Part shown: piece after piece, positions 44,252 to 52,891 of the stretch
Layout: each line of letters begins with the position of its first letter
Position numbering within the stretch: position 1 is the first letter of the stretch
Assembly: GCA_942491345.1 (NCBI GenBank)
Contig: CALOAN010000010.1
Location: 1 to 64,000 of the forward strand
From: JAHEEL01 sp942491345
Lineage (GTDB): Bacteria > Actinomycetota > Acidimicrobiia > Spongiisociales > UBA5794
DNA length: 64,000 nucleotides
Reading direction: 5' to 3'
The notes under the pieces: model-generated
What the model was told of the DNA's origin: nothing
What the model saw: only the letters and a program-made list of their open reading frames with translations
The model's database searches: none
Position numbers and translations under genes: made by a program

Positions 44252-45118
44252 CTACCCCAGGAGCCGTCGGAGTGTGTCTTCTACATCGCCGCCGAGGTCG
44301 TCGCGCTCGAGTGCCAACGCGACATTCGCCTCGAGGAACCCGAGCTTGTTCCCGCAGTCGTAGCGCTGACCGTTGTAGACGACAGCGTGGAACGGAAGGC
44401 CGCCGATCAGGTCTGCGAGTGCGTCGGTCAGCTGAATCTCGCCGCCCGCGCCCTGTTTCCCCCTCGCGAGCAGATCCATCACCCGCGGTTCAAGTACGTA
44501 CCGACCGATCGCGGCGTAGCGTGACGGGGCGACAGACGGATCCGGCTTCTCGACCAGCCCTTTGACTTCGATCACTCGACCGTCCACTGCTCCGGGTGTG
44601 ATGATCCCGTACGACCCGGTTTCCTGCTCCGGAACCTCCACGACCGAGATTACGTTTCCGCCCGTCTCCTCGTGAACCTCGATCAGCTCGGCCAGGGGGG
44701 AGCGATCGCTGCGGAGAAGCTCATCGGCAAGGAGGACTGCGAACGGTTCGTTCCCGACCAGGTTTCGCGCGCACCAAACAGCGTGACCGAGTCCGAGGGC
44801 CTCGGCCTGCCGTACGTATGCGATCCCGCCCGGGACCGTTCCCTCGATCCTGGTGAGATTCAGCGTCTGGTCGTCGCCCCGGTCGGTCAGGAACCGTTCG
44901 AGTTCGATATCTCGGTCGAAGTGGTCCTCGATTGCGGTCTTTCCTCGCCCGGTGATGAAGACGAACTCTTCGATGCCTGCGTCCCGTGCCTCTTCGACGG
45001 CATATTGGATCAGGGGCTTGTCGACGACGGGAAGCATCTCCTTCGGCACCGCCTTGGTCGCCGGGAGGAAGCGGGTTCCGAGTCCGCCGACCGGGAAGAG
45101 AGCAGTTCGAACGCCCAT
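44252..45118 (-). CDS. galU: UTP-glucose-1-phosphate uridylyltransferase
   Basis: 288 residues. It has the nucleotide loop FPVGGLGTRFLPATKAVPKEMLP, Lys of VDKPLIQY, VLLADELL and GLVEKPDP. It makes UDP-glucose for wall polymers and trehalose or glycogen. ATG 45118 overlaps the bcp stop by one base (TGATG), so the two are coupled. Confidence 0.93.
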   Translation of the reverse strand: MGVRTALFPVGGLGTRFLPATKAVPKEMLPVVDKPLIQYAVEEARDAGIEEFVFITGRGKTAIEDHFDRDIELERFLTDRGDDQTLNLTRIEGTVPGGIAYVRQAEALGLGHAVWCARNLVGNEPFAVLLADELLRSDRSPLAELIEVHEETGGNVISVVEVPEQETGSYGIITPGAVDGRVIEVKGLVEKPDPSVAPSRYAAIGRYVLEPRVMDLLARGKQGAGGEIQLTDALADLIGGLPFHAVVYNGQRYDCGNKLGFLEANVALALERDDLGGDVEDTLRRLLG

Positions 45119-45579
45119 CAGCCGACCACTGATCCGGCGACGCGTTCGGCGTGCCCGGTTGCCTTCACGTTGTACCACGCCGCTTCGACGACCCCGTGTT
45201 CGTCCAAGACGATCGTCGAGCGAATGACCCCCTCGTATTCACGGCCGTAGTTCTTCTTGATGCCCCATGCGCCGAATGCCTCTGTGATTGTGTGGTCGGG
45301 ATCCGAGATCAGGGGGAACGGGAGGTCGTATTCGTTGCGGAAGCGTGTGAGTTCCTCCGGCTCGTTCGGACTCACGCCGACGACTGCGTAGCCAGCGTCT
45401 TGGAACGTCTGATAGCGATTCCGGAAATCGCACGCTTCGGTCGTGCACCCCGGCGTGAAGGCGTTTGGATAGAAGAAGATGACGAGGCGGCGGCCGGCGA
45501 AGTCTGTGCTCGCCGTTTCGTTGCCGTCGTGGTCGAGGCCGCTGAACTGCGGTGCCGGCTGTCCTGTTTCGAGTCGCAT
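45118..45579 (-). CDS. bcp: Thioredoxin-dependent peroxiredoxin, BCP/PrxQ type
   Basis: 153 residues: the AhpC/TSA fold with peroxidatic and resolving Cys five residues apart (FTPGCTTEACDFRN), VVGVSPN, and R in GVIRSTIVLDE. It reduces peroxides in the cytosol using thioredoxin. ATG 45579 has AGGGGAGA upstream. Confidence 0.92.
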   Translation of the reverse strand: MRLETGQPAPQFSGLDHDGNETASTDFAGRRLVIFFYPNAFTPGCTTEACDFRNRYQTFQDAGYAVVGVSPNEPEELTRFRNEYDLPFPLISDPDHTITEAFGAWGIKKNYGREYEGVIRSTIVLDEHGVVEAAWYNVKATGHAERVAGSVVG

Positions 45580-45605
45580 TGGTCTCCCCTCCGTGGATGG
45601 GAAGG

Positions 45606-46646
45606 CTACTCGGTGGCTCGGCGCAGTCGGAGTTGGCCGCACGCCGCGTCGATTTCCCGCCCACGAGTCTCTCGAAGTGTGGCGTTCGCACCGTTGGCCA
45701 GCAAGGTCTCGATGAAGCCGTGGGTTCGGTCGGAGCCCGATGGCCGATCTGCGCTCAGTGGCGTCGGGTTGAGCGGAATGACGTTCACGTGCGCTCGCAG
45801 GCGTCGCGCAATCTCGGCGAGCCGGCGAGCCTGGGCGTCATCGTCGTTCGCTCCATCGATGAGCGTCCACTCGATCGAGATACGCCGCCCCTTCGCTGCG
45901 AAGTAGGCCTCTGCCGCGCCGAGCACGGTCTCGATTGGATATCGATCGTTCAACGGCACGAGGCGCGATCGTGTCTCGTCGTCGGCTCCGTGGAGGCTGA
46001 CGGCGAGGTAGACCGGCCACGGCTCGTCGGCGAGTCGCAGCATGCCGGGCACAACTCCGACGGTCGATACCGTCACCGATCGCGCCGACATTCCGACCAC
46101 ATCGATGAGCCGGCGGAGGGACTCTCTCACGCGCTCGTAGTTGGCAAGCGGCTCGCCCATCCCCATGTAGACGACATTGGTCACACGGTCGGGGCAGCCG
46201 TCGATCGGGAAGCGACGCAGGTAGGCGTTGGCATAGGCGACCTGTGCAACCATCTCGCCTGCCTCGAGGTGTCGATCGAATCCGAACTGTCCGGTGGCGC
46301 AGAAGGTGCAGCCCATCGCACATCCGACCTGGGAAGAGATACACAGCGTGGTGCGTCGTGGATAACCCATCAGCACCGCTTCGATCGCGGCCCCGTCGGG
46401 AGCGCGGAACAGCCATTTGCGCGTTCGTCCGTTGTCGGCGCTCTGATCGACTTCAACTTCAAACGGCCACAGATCGTCGCCGATTGAGTCGCGCACCGCA
46501 ACCGGCAGATTCGTCATCCCGTCGGCCGTCAACACCGGGTGCTGGTAGAGCCATTCGCGGAGTTGGGACGCGCGAAACGAAGGCTCGTGACCCAGAAGCG
46601 ACTCCAGATCCTCCGGCGGTGCCAAGTAGGGCGAGACGCCCGTCAC
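45606..46646 (-). CDS. rlmN: Dual-specificity 23S rRNA/tRNA adenine C2-methyltransferase RlmN
   Basis: 346 residues. Radical SAM motif CAMGCTFCATGQFGF, MGMGEPLANYE, SLHGADDETRSRLVP, and the second mechanistic Cys near the C-terminus (AACGQL). It methylates A2503 of 23S rRNA and A37 of some tRNAs. GTG 46646 overlaps the upstream stop by four bases (GTGA); GTG 46673 is possible but less likely. Confidence 0.9.
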   Translation of the reverse strand: MTGVSPYLAPPEDLESLLGHEPSFRASQLREWLYQHPVLTADGMTNLPVAVRDSIGDDLWPFEVEVDQSADNGRTRKWLFRAPDGAAIEAVLMGYPRRTTLCISSQVGCAMGCTFCATGQFGFDRHLEAGEMVAQVAYANAYLRRFPIDGCPDRVTNVVYMGMGEPLANYERVRESLRRLIDVVGMSARSVTVSTVGVVPGMLRLADEPWPVYLAVSLHGADDETRSRLVPLNDRYPIETVLGAAEAYFAAKGRRISIEWTLIDGANDDDAQARRLAEIARRLRAHVNVIPLNPTPLSADRPSGSDRTHGFIETLLANGANATLRETRGREIDAACGQLRLRRATE

Positions 46647-46978
46647 GTATGGTTGGCGGCCTGCCCTATCCACGACGCGGCCTGCGATTCCGACACGTTC
46701 GCTGCGCCTGCCACCGCTGCAACGTCGGCGTTCGCGAGCATCACGAAGGAAGTGATGCCGGCGTCGACGAGGCGTTGCGCATAGACGGGACCAACACCCT
46801 TTACCTCGGTCAGGTCATCCGCGGAGGCGGAGCTCGGAGGCGTCGTCCGGAACCGCGGCGGTGGACCGGCCGGGATTTCGGGTGCGGGGAGTAGCTTGTC
46901 TCGCAGCGCCCATACGGCGGCTCCAAGACCAACGACGACTCCTCCGACACGGAGGATTTGTTTCAGCGGCTTGTTCAT
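46643..46978 (-). CDS. Helix-hairpin-helix protein with N-terminal membrane anchor
   Basis: 111 residues: one hydrophobic helix (ILRVGGVVVGLGAAVWAL, about 8-26), a Pro-rich linker, then an HhH-like domain (DDLTEVKGVGPVYAQRLVDAGITSFVML). The motif VKGVGPVYAQRL resembles DUF4332/HhH_5 DNA- or protein-binding modules. The role is unknown. It is coupled to rlmN by a 4-base overlap. Confidence 0.7.
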   Translation of the reverse strand: MNKPLKQILRVGGVVVGLGAAVWALRDKLLPAPEIPAGPPPRFRTTPPSSASADDLTEVKGVGPVYAQRLVDAGITSFVMLANADVAAVAGAANVSESQAASWIGQAANHT

Positions 46979-47000
46979 GCCGCCATAGTAACTCGTCGGA

Positions 47001-48137
47001 TCAGGACCCGCAGCTGCCGTAGGAGGGAAGGCTGCTCCACGGCTTCCACCATGCACCCTGATTCTGCTCCGCCCAGTCGGCAACCCACTTGCCAGCAGCG
47101 ATGTTTGCAGCGCCGTTGTACGGACTGGCAATGAGCCCGTTGGAGTCAACGAATCCGGCACCGGCCGCCCGGCTCGGCCAATACTTGCCGAGGTGCTGCA
47201 TGAGACCCAGGGCGTTTGAGGATGAGTTGCGGGCGGTTGGGTCGCCGCCCGATTCGCGGTAGATGATTCCAAGGACGCAGTCGACGCGATCGGCGGGCCA
47301 GTACTTCGCCACGGTGGATCGCCAGTTCTCGACGTTCTGGCGGCCACCTGGATCGGCCGGCCACTGTGGCGAGTAGCCGCTCGACGGTGCCTTGGTTGTC
47401 GTCGTTGTCGATGGTGCCTTGGTGGTGGTGGTCGTTCCGGAAGGAGTTTCGCTTGTGGTCGGCGCGGCCTTGGTTGTTGTCGTCGTTGTGGAGTCCGGAG
47501 CGTCGTAGTTGACGACGATGCGGACCGACGATTCGTTGCCGGCGGCGTCCCTGGCGGTGAACGAAGCGCCGTTTGCTCCCGGTGCAAGGACCAGGTTGAT
47601 AGCCCAGTCACCTTGCGCATCGGTCTCGGCCTCGAACGGACCGGAGAACACCTCGGCTCCTCGTTCGGTAACGCCGGTGAACTCGATCACGCGACTCGTG
47701 ACCGTCGCTCCATCCTTGGGGGAGAGGACTTGGAGTGCCGGCGGTGTTGTGTCGGCGGCGACCGTTTGCACGGTGGCATCCTCGGTTGTGGTCGTCGTTG
47801 TGTCGGCTGCCGTCGTGCTCGACGATGGTGCGGTGAGGGTCGACTCCTCGGTGGTTGGGGTCGTGTCGCTCTCATCAGCGGTGGTGCTGGTCGATGATTC
47901 AGCGACCGCGAGCGTCGTGGAAGTCGCTAGGTCAGCGCCTCGAACCGGGGCGACGGCGAGAGCGAGTACGGCGGATGCCACACGGCCGGAGATTGGATAG
48001 TCAACATCGAGGGTCTCAAACGCAGAGTCTTCCGCGGTGGTGTCAGATCCACCCGGGGTGAACGCGGCGAGCCCGATCGTCGCCATCAGAGCGATGATCA
48101 GGAGACCAGCGAGAATGAGTGGGATGCGAGACCGCAC
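47001..48137 (-). CDS. Secreted lytic transglycosylase-like protein with Thr-rich linkers
   Basis: 378 residues. An N-terminal membrane anchor or signal (LILAGLLIIALMATIGLAAF) leads to a long Thr/Ser-rich region (about 70-130), a bacterial Ig-like domain (about 133-215: PPALQVLSPKDGATVTSRVI, SFTARDAAGNES), a second Thr-rich linker, and a C-terminal lysozyme-like domain (about 275-378) with catalytic Glu in IIYRESGGDP and GLMQHLGKYW. Probably a surface peptidoglycan enzyme. ATG 48137. Confidence 0.8.
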   Translation of the reverse strand: MRSRIPLILAGLLIIALMATIGLAAFTPGGSDTTAEDSAFETLDVDYPISGRVASAVLALAVAPVRGADLATSTTLAVAESSTSTTADESDTTPTTEESTLTAPSSSTTAADTTTTTTEDATVQTVAADTTPPALQVLSPKDGATVTSRVIEFTGVTERGAEVFSGPFEAETDAQGDWAINLVLAPGANGASFTARDAAGNESSVRIVVNYDAPDSTTTTTTKAAPTTSETPSGTTTTTKAPSTTTTTKAPSSGYSPQWPADPGGRQNVENWRSTVAKYWPADRVDCVLGIIYRESGGDPTARNSSSNALGLMQHLGKYWPSRAAGAGFVDSNGLIASPYNGAANIAAGKWVADWAEQNQGAWWKPWSSLPSYGSCGS

Positions 48138-48359
48138 GGGTGAAATGCTCCGCCCTCAGGTTTGGTTTGGGGGAGGCCATCGGTCGTCACCGGCCGGTCT
48201 GCCGGGACGGGGGACAGCGCTCACCCGTCTTCTGTGCCGTCAGGCTATCGGTGGGGCCACCATACGGCAAGCCGGTTCGTTCCAGGATATGGAAATGCCG
48301 GGACCGTCCACGAACACGCGGCCGTAGCGACCAGCGGAATCGGCGTAGGGGCCGATCGG

Positions 48360-48995
48360 CTACGCGTCGACCCGGCGTTCGATGCGGCGGTTCAGAGCGT
48401 CAAGCACGGCGCGGACCGTCGCCTCGCCGTCGTCTCCGGACGAGAGTGCGGATCCAACCATCAAGTGCTCACCGCCGCCGTCGCCGGCACTCACGACGAT
48501 CGCAACAATCACCCGCCGCGAACCCACGTTGGTGACGGCAACTGAATCGAGTGCGATCGGCGGTACGCCGTCGAACGTTTGCTCGACGGCATCGATGGTC
48601 GCTTCGCCGATGAGGCGAAGACGGGTCGATGCAACTGCGGGACCGATGGCTGTTCCGGTGCGGTCCTCGTCGTCGAGGCGCAGTGTGACCTTGAGTGTGG
48701 TGCGGGTCCCGTTGGGATCCTCGCGGACGCCGACGAGGGCCGGTCGTGACACCATGCCTCTGCCCAGCTCGGTTGGGCTGATCTGAACCACGGAGATCAC
48801 CCGGCGATCGACGGATGCGCCGAACCGCGCCATCGCGAGCGACTGGACGTCGCGGACGACCTGTTTGGCCGGTTTTCCGGGTGCGGCGATAACGTGCACT
48901 TCGGTGACGCGCGGTCCGTCGCTGACGACGCGAGCCGCGTCGACCGAATCGAGGTGCGTGATCGACTCTTCGAGTTCACGATGGTTGAACGCCAT
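48360..48995 (-). CDS. Conserved two-domain protein of unknown function
   Basis: 211 residues. The first half (SVDAARVVSDGPRVTEVHVIAAPGKPAKQVVRDVQSLAMARFGASVDRRVISVVQI) has an alpha/beta pattern found in other hypothetical proteins of Gram-positive bacteria. The second half (TRLRLIGEATIDAVEQTFDG, RRVIVAIVVSAG, EATVRAVLDALNRRIER) is a second alpha/beta unit. No catalytic motif, signal or membrane helix was seen. ATG 48995. The gap 48138-48359 downstream shows nothing recognisable. Confidence 0.6.
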   Translation of the reverse strand: MAFNHRELEESITHLDSVDAARVVSDGPRVTEVHVIAAPGKPAKQVVRDVQSLAMARFGASVDRRVISVVQISPTELGRGMVSRPALVGVREDPNGTRTTLKVTLRLDDEDRTGTAIGPAVASTRLRLIGEATIDAVEQTFDGVPPIALDSVAVTNVGSRRVIVAIVVSAGDGGGEHLMVGSALSSGDDGEATVRAVLDALNRRIERRVDA

Positions 48996-49199
48996 GACTG
49001 CGAAGGGTAGCGGGTTGGCGTCGGCCCGTGGCGTCTTGCGGAAGAGAAAAGGTTGTCACCTGTGGATAAACCTCTTAACGTGGTGTCGCTCGCCGCAGCG
49101 ATGTGGCGAGCGCCCTTGGGCGGGCAAGTCGATCGTATGTGCCACAAGGCAACGTTCTCCGGTGGGGCCGGGCGAGCACCTAGATAGTTGAAGGTTTCG

Positions 49200-49430
49200 A
49201 TCACCCTTGTTGGGTGGTCGAGATTGGGTAGGGGAACCCGGGTTTCGGAACAACCTCAGCGAAGCGGAACTGCGTCCCGTGACCGACGTTTATGTCGTGA
49301 TCGAGTGCATCTCTCGGAGAGGTTCGTGAAGAACACGTTGGTCAGAATCAGATTGACAATTACGGGCCTCGCCAGCGGCCTAACGGCAGGCGTGGCGAGC
49401 CTGAAAGTCGGCTAGGTAAGTACCCGGGTG
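49200..49430 (+). promoter_or_regulatory. Structured 5' leader candidate of HD-GYP operon
   Basis: In the 469 bp without a gene before 49465, several stems are visible. GATCACCC/GGGTGGTC (49199-49219, one G-U pair) has a TTGTT loop. CGAC/GTCG closes on GTTTAT near 49290. CTCGCCA/TGGCGAG (49368-49374 / 49392-49398) encloses GGCCTAACGGC. A further stem CGCTCGCC/GGCGAGCG lies at 49088-49113. No known riboswitch consensus could be fitted by eye. This may be a riboswitch or other cis-regulatory RNA (inference). Confidence 0.35.
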
Positions 49431-49464
49431 ACCCTCTCCCACATCTCAGTCGATCGGAGCCCAG

Positions 49465-50898
49465 ATGTCCCGGGCCGTGGCCCAGCGACAGCACAAGACC
49501 AAGATCCGCCTCGCGGTCGGTTTCGGCGCGCTTGGGGTAGCGATCCTCGGGGCTCTCGTGCTGTTGCCGTGGCAGACCTTCCCCGACCCTGTGCTCTGGG
49601 TAGCGTTCGCTGCAGCGTTCGTCTACTTCGAGTGGCATACGGTTGAAGTCAACGATCGGCTCTTTGCCAGCCCGTCGATCATGGTGCTGCTGACGGCCGC
49701 GGTGATATTCGGGCCTGAATCGGCGGTGATCGGTACGGCTGCGATGGCGGCCATTGGACCGCTCGCACCGGCGGACGTCAAAGAGCGAAGATGGTTCCAG
49801 CCGCTCGTCAACTTTGGACAGCTCGTCGCATCAGCGGCCATCGCAAGCACCGTCCTCGCCGTGGCGGTCGGGTTCGGATTGCCGGCCGGAGGCACCTCCC
49901 TCGACGCCGGGTTGTGGCGGATCGCCCTCGGCTCGGCGCTCGCATCGATCGTCTACGGGACCGCGAACTACCGCATGGTGCTCTTCATTGTCAGCCGGGT
50001 GTATGGACGGCTCGAAGTCCGCCCGTGGTCCCACATCGCGGCGATTCTCCTTCCGATGACCGGCATGGGGTTCCTCGGTGGCATGCTCGGTGCCACCTAC
50101 CTGATCATCGGCACCGCCGCGCTGCCGTTGATCGCCGTCGTGTTCTTCGTCGGGTATCTCGCCTTCGAGTCCTACGCACGGCTGCGCGAAGCTCAGGAGT
50201 CGACGATCCGCGGATTCATCAAAGCCCTTGAGGCGAAGGACCTGTACACCCGAGGTCACACGGAGCGTGTCGCCCGATTCGCCGAGATGATCGGCAAGCA
50301 GATGGGCTACGACGGCACGCAACTCGAACGGCTTCGATGGGCTGCACTCATCCATGATGTCGGCAAACTCGCCGTGCCCCGAGAACTCATTCGGAAGCGG
50401 GCGCGCCTCACCGAGGAGGAGTACGAGGTGATGCAGCACCACGTGCACTTCGTCGAAGACCTGCTCGACGACGTCGACTTCCTCAAGCCGATGATCGAGA
50501 TCGCCACCAACCACCATGCTCACTACGACGGCAACGGATATCACGGCGCCGGCCACGAACACGGTGACACCCCATCGAAGGAGGCGTGCATCCTCGCCGT
50601 CGCCGACACCTTCGACGCCATCACGTCGACGCGGTCCTACCGCGTTGCCCTCACCCAGCCCTATGCCTACGCCGAGCTGCGTCGCCACGCCGGGTCTCAG
50701 TTCGACCCGGAGGTCGTCGAGGCGTTCATTGCCGGGATGGAGAACTCGGGTCACAGCTACGGCTCCACAATCGAACTCACCGACTCCGAGGCACGCAGCA
50801 TCGCCGAGGAGGGTCTCGACGAGATGCGGAAGGCCGACCAGGTCCATGGCCGAGACTTCCCGCTCGCGCCGATGCGCAAAGGGATCAAAGATGGCTGA
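49465..50898 (+). CDS. Membrane HD-GYP domain protein
   Basis: 477 residues: about seven hydrophobic helices (residues 15-240, MASE-like), then an HD-GYP domain with HTERVARFAEMIG, LIHDVGK, MQHHVHFVEDLL and HHAHYDGNGYH. The HHExxDGxGYP box is altered (E to A, P to H), so c-di-GMP hydrolysis is plausible but not certain. It overlaps the next HD gene by 8 bp, forming an operon. Confidence 0.85.
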   Translation: MSRAVAQRQHKTKIRLAVGFGALGVAILGALVLLPWQTFPDPVLWVAFAAAFVYFEWHTVEVNDRLFASPSIMVLLTAAVIFGPESAVIGTAAMAAIGPLAPADVKERRWFQPLVNFGQLVASAAIASTVLAVAVGFGLPAGGTSLDAGLWRIALGSALASIVYGTANYRMVLFIVSRVYGRLEVRPWSHIAAILLPMTGMGFLGGMLGATYLIIGTAALPLIAVVFFVGYLAFESYARLREAQESTIRGFIKALEAKDLYTRGHTERVARFAEMIGKQMGYDGTQLERLRWAALIHDVGKLAVPRELIRKRARLTEEEYEVMQHHVHFVEDLLDDVDFLKPMIEIATNHHAHYDGNGYHGAGHEHGDTPSKEACILAVADTFDAITSTRSYRVALTQPYAYAELRRHAGSQFDPEVVEAFIAGMENSGHSYGSTIELTDSEARSIAEEGLDEMRKADQVHGRDFPLAPMRKGIKDG

Positions 50899-52120
50899 AC
50901 ACCGACTGCACCGGCTCTCCGTGATCTTGTTCCTGCTGATCACGTCTGTCGCTGCTGCGTCGACGATCCTGCTGTACCGGTCCGAGGTGTCGTGGGAATC
51001 CTGGGCGTTGGTGTTGCTTTGGGCCGCGGTCATCGCGGCGTTCCACGCAATCTCCGTGCCGACACCCTCCGGAAAACGTATCAATCTCGCGATCGGTCCC
51101 GCCGTCGCAGCGCTGATACTCCTTCCGGATGTTCTCACGGTAATGACCGCTCTCACGATCGGCCTCGTTGGCGGATGGATCGTGCTGCGGTGGAGGTCGA
51201 AGACCGATAGGGACGCCGACTCGGACTATGTGGCCGAAGCGATCTCGATGATCATCTTCGGTCTGGTCGGTTCGGCCGCCCTGTCGAGCCTGGCGGGATC
51301 ACCGATGCCGCTCGCATGGCAGCAGTTGATCTCCATTACCTCAGGAGCCGTGGTGTGGTTCGCGGTCCGGGCGCTTGTGTCGGCCTGGGTCGGGACCGAG
51401 CGCGAGGACCTTGCCTCACGCTACCTCTGGTTGCTCGCCCTCGAAGACTGGTCCGTGGCGCTTTCTATCTTCACCGGAGGGGCGCTGTTCGGAATGACAT
51501 GGAATGAGATGGGACTGTGGGCATTCCCGGTGGCGATCCTCCCGTATGCCTTTAGCCACCTTGCCTTCGTCCGCTACAACTCCACACGAATCACGTACGG
51601 CCAGATGATCCGGGCGCTCGCTCAGATCCCCGAGGTGGCCGACCTCGCCCCACGTGGACACTCCGCCCGCACGGCCGACCTCGCGGTTGCGATTGCTCGC
51701 GAGATCGGGCTCCATCCCAACGAGGTCACCGAACTCGAGTATGCAGCCCTCATGCACGACGTCGGTCGGATCACACTCACTGAGCCGGCGATTCTCAAAG
51801 CCGGGTACACGGACGAGGACATCGCTCGGTGGGGTGCGCAGATCATCGCAGAGGCACCGTACCTTCGGGAGGTGTCGGAGTATGTTCGCGTCCAGCACAG
51901 TCCATACCGGCGACCGGGCGAAGCGAAGGACCCGGATATCCCGATGATCTCCAAGATCATCAAGATCTCCAGTTCCTATGACCAGGCCGTGCACGAGCTG
52001 CAGCTTTCACCGCTCGAGGGCCTGGAGCGCGTGCACCGAGGCTCGGCCTACGACTTCGATCCCGAAGTCGCAGCGTCCCTCCGAAGAGTCTTGGTCCAAC
52101 GCGGCGTCATAGCTGCGTAG
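50891..52120 (+). CDS. Membrane protein with degenerate HD-GYP domain
   Basis: 409 residues, paralogous to the upstream gene: N-terminal hydrophobic helices (about 1-225), then an HD domain keeping HSARTADLAVAIA and LMHDVGR but lacking the HHExxDGxGYP box (VQHSPYRRPG stands there). It is probably non-catalytic for c-di-GMP, acting as a sensor or partner of the upstream protein (inference). ATG 50891 lies inside the 3' end of the first gene. Confidence 0.8.
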   Translation: MAEHRLHRLSVILFLLITSVAAASTILLYRSEVSWESWALVLLWAAVIAAFHAISVPTPSGKRINLAIGPAVAALILLPDVLTVMTALTIGLVGGWIVLRWRSKTDRDADSDYVAEAISMIIFGLVGSAALSSLAGSPMPLAWQQLISITSGAVVWFAVRALVSAWVGTEREDLASRYLWLLALEDWSVALSIFTGGALFGMTWNEMGLWAFPVAILPYAFSHLAFVRYNSTRITYGQMIRALAQIPEVADLAPRGHSARTADLAVAIAREIGLHPNEVTELEYAALMHDVGRITLTEPAILKAGYTDEDIARWGAQIIAEAPYLREVSEYVRVQHSPYRRPGEAKDPDIPMISKIIKISSSYDQAVHELQLSPLEGLERVHRGSAYDFDPEVAASLRRVLVQRGVIAA

Positions 52121-52139
52121 CCGCGGTGCTCGCCGGACC

Positions 52140-52235
52140 TCATCTGCGCGACGCCGGCTCCCAGGCCGCCCCCTCTGCGACCAAGCATCAGCTTGGTCGC
52201 GTCTCCCCCACTGCGTGAGGGAGACGAAGTCTCGC
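52140..52235. repeat. REP/BIME-like element, single inverted copy
   Basis: Between the convergent HD and DUF5317 genes. It is read on the minus strand and carries the third hairpin version, with arms CCAAGC/GCTTGG (52180-52197), inside otherwise constant CTCTGCG and GTCTCCCCCAC blocks. Confidence 0.75.
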
Positions 52236-52796
52236 CTATCTCTCGGCTGCGGATCCGGGGGTGCCCTGGGCGCCGCGGGCGAACAGGCGGACCGGCCGGC
52301 GAATCTGATCTTCGACGAACACGCCGAGGCCAATCGCCAGGAATACGTCGCCCAACGAGATGACGCCGTACGGGAGCGGGATGACATCGGCGAGGAATGC
52401 CAGGTGGGTTTCTTCCGTGAGCAGTATGTGTTTCGCCCCAAGCGACATGTCGGCCGATCCGAAGGCAATCTCGGCCGCCTCGACCATCACCGGCATGCCG
52501 CCGTTGACGGCGATGACGGTGAAGTTCATGAGAATGCCGAGTCCCGCAACCCAGAGGCCCGCCATCTGCCGATGCATGAGAATGAAAATCAGCAGCACCA
52601 CGTACGAGGCCACAACCAGCACCACCGCAAGCTCGTGCATTGAGCGGGGGAGGAATGTCGCAGTGATGAGCAGAGCCAATCCGACGATGAGGAGCCACCA
52701 CGCGCGCACGCCGATCTCGGCCAGGTTCGAGATCTTTCCACCGCGAGCCAGTCCGACGGCGATCGCAATGATGAGTACGAGCGGCATCCAAAGCAC
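52236..52796 (-). CDS. DUF5317 family membrane protein
   Basis: 186 residues, five hydrophobic helices. RGGKISNLAEIGVRAWWLLIV near the start, GLGILMNFTVIAVNGGMPV in the middle and LGDVFLAIGLGVF late fit the DUF5317 family, which is frequent in actinobacteria and Firmicutes and has no known function. GTG 52796 is used; ATG 52787 is close by. It overlaps the REP-like element at its 3' end by none. Confidence 0.8.
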   Translation of the reverse strand: MLWMPLVLIIAIAVGLARGGKISNLAEIGVRAWWLLIVGLALLITATFLPRSMHELAVVLVVASYVVLLIFILMHRQMAGLWVAGLGILMNFTVIAVNGGMPVMVEAAEIAFGSADMSLGAKHILLTEETHLAFLADVIPLPYGVISLGDVFLAIGLGVFVEDQIRRPVRLFARGAQGTPGSAAER

Positions 52797-52891
52797 GTAG
52801 TAACGGTAGTGCGGCTCGAAGGGCCGGGGGCAGAAGAAAGCGGTGCAGGGAGCGGAGTAGCCGATAGGTGCCGAGCGCCTACCATTCGCTC

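Noticed and set aside
49200..49430. ydaO (c-di-AMP) or GEMM (c-di-GMP) riboswitch
   Set aside because: GGGGAACC and CCTAACGGCAGGCG look partly like ydaO, but the GGGGUGAA and CAGCUAAC core blocks are missing; GEMM core elements are absent too.
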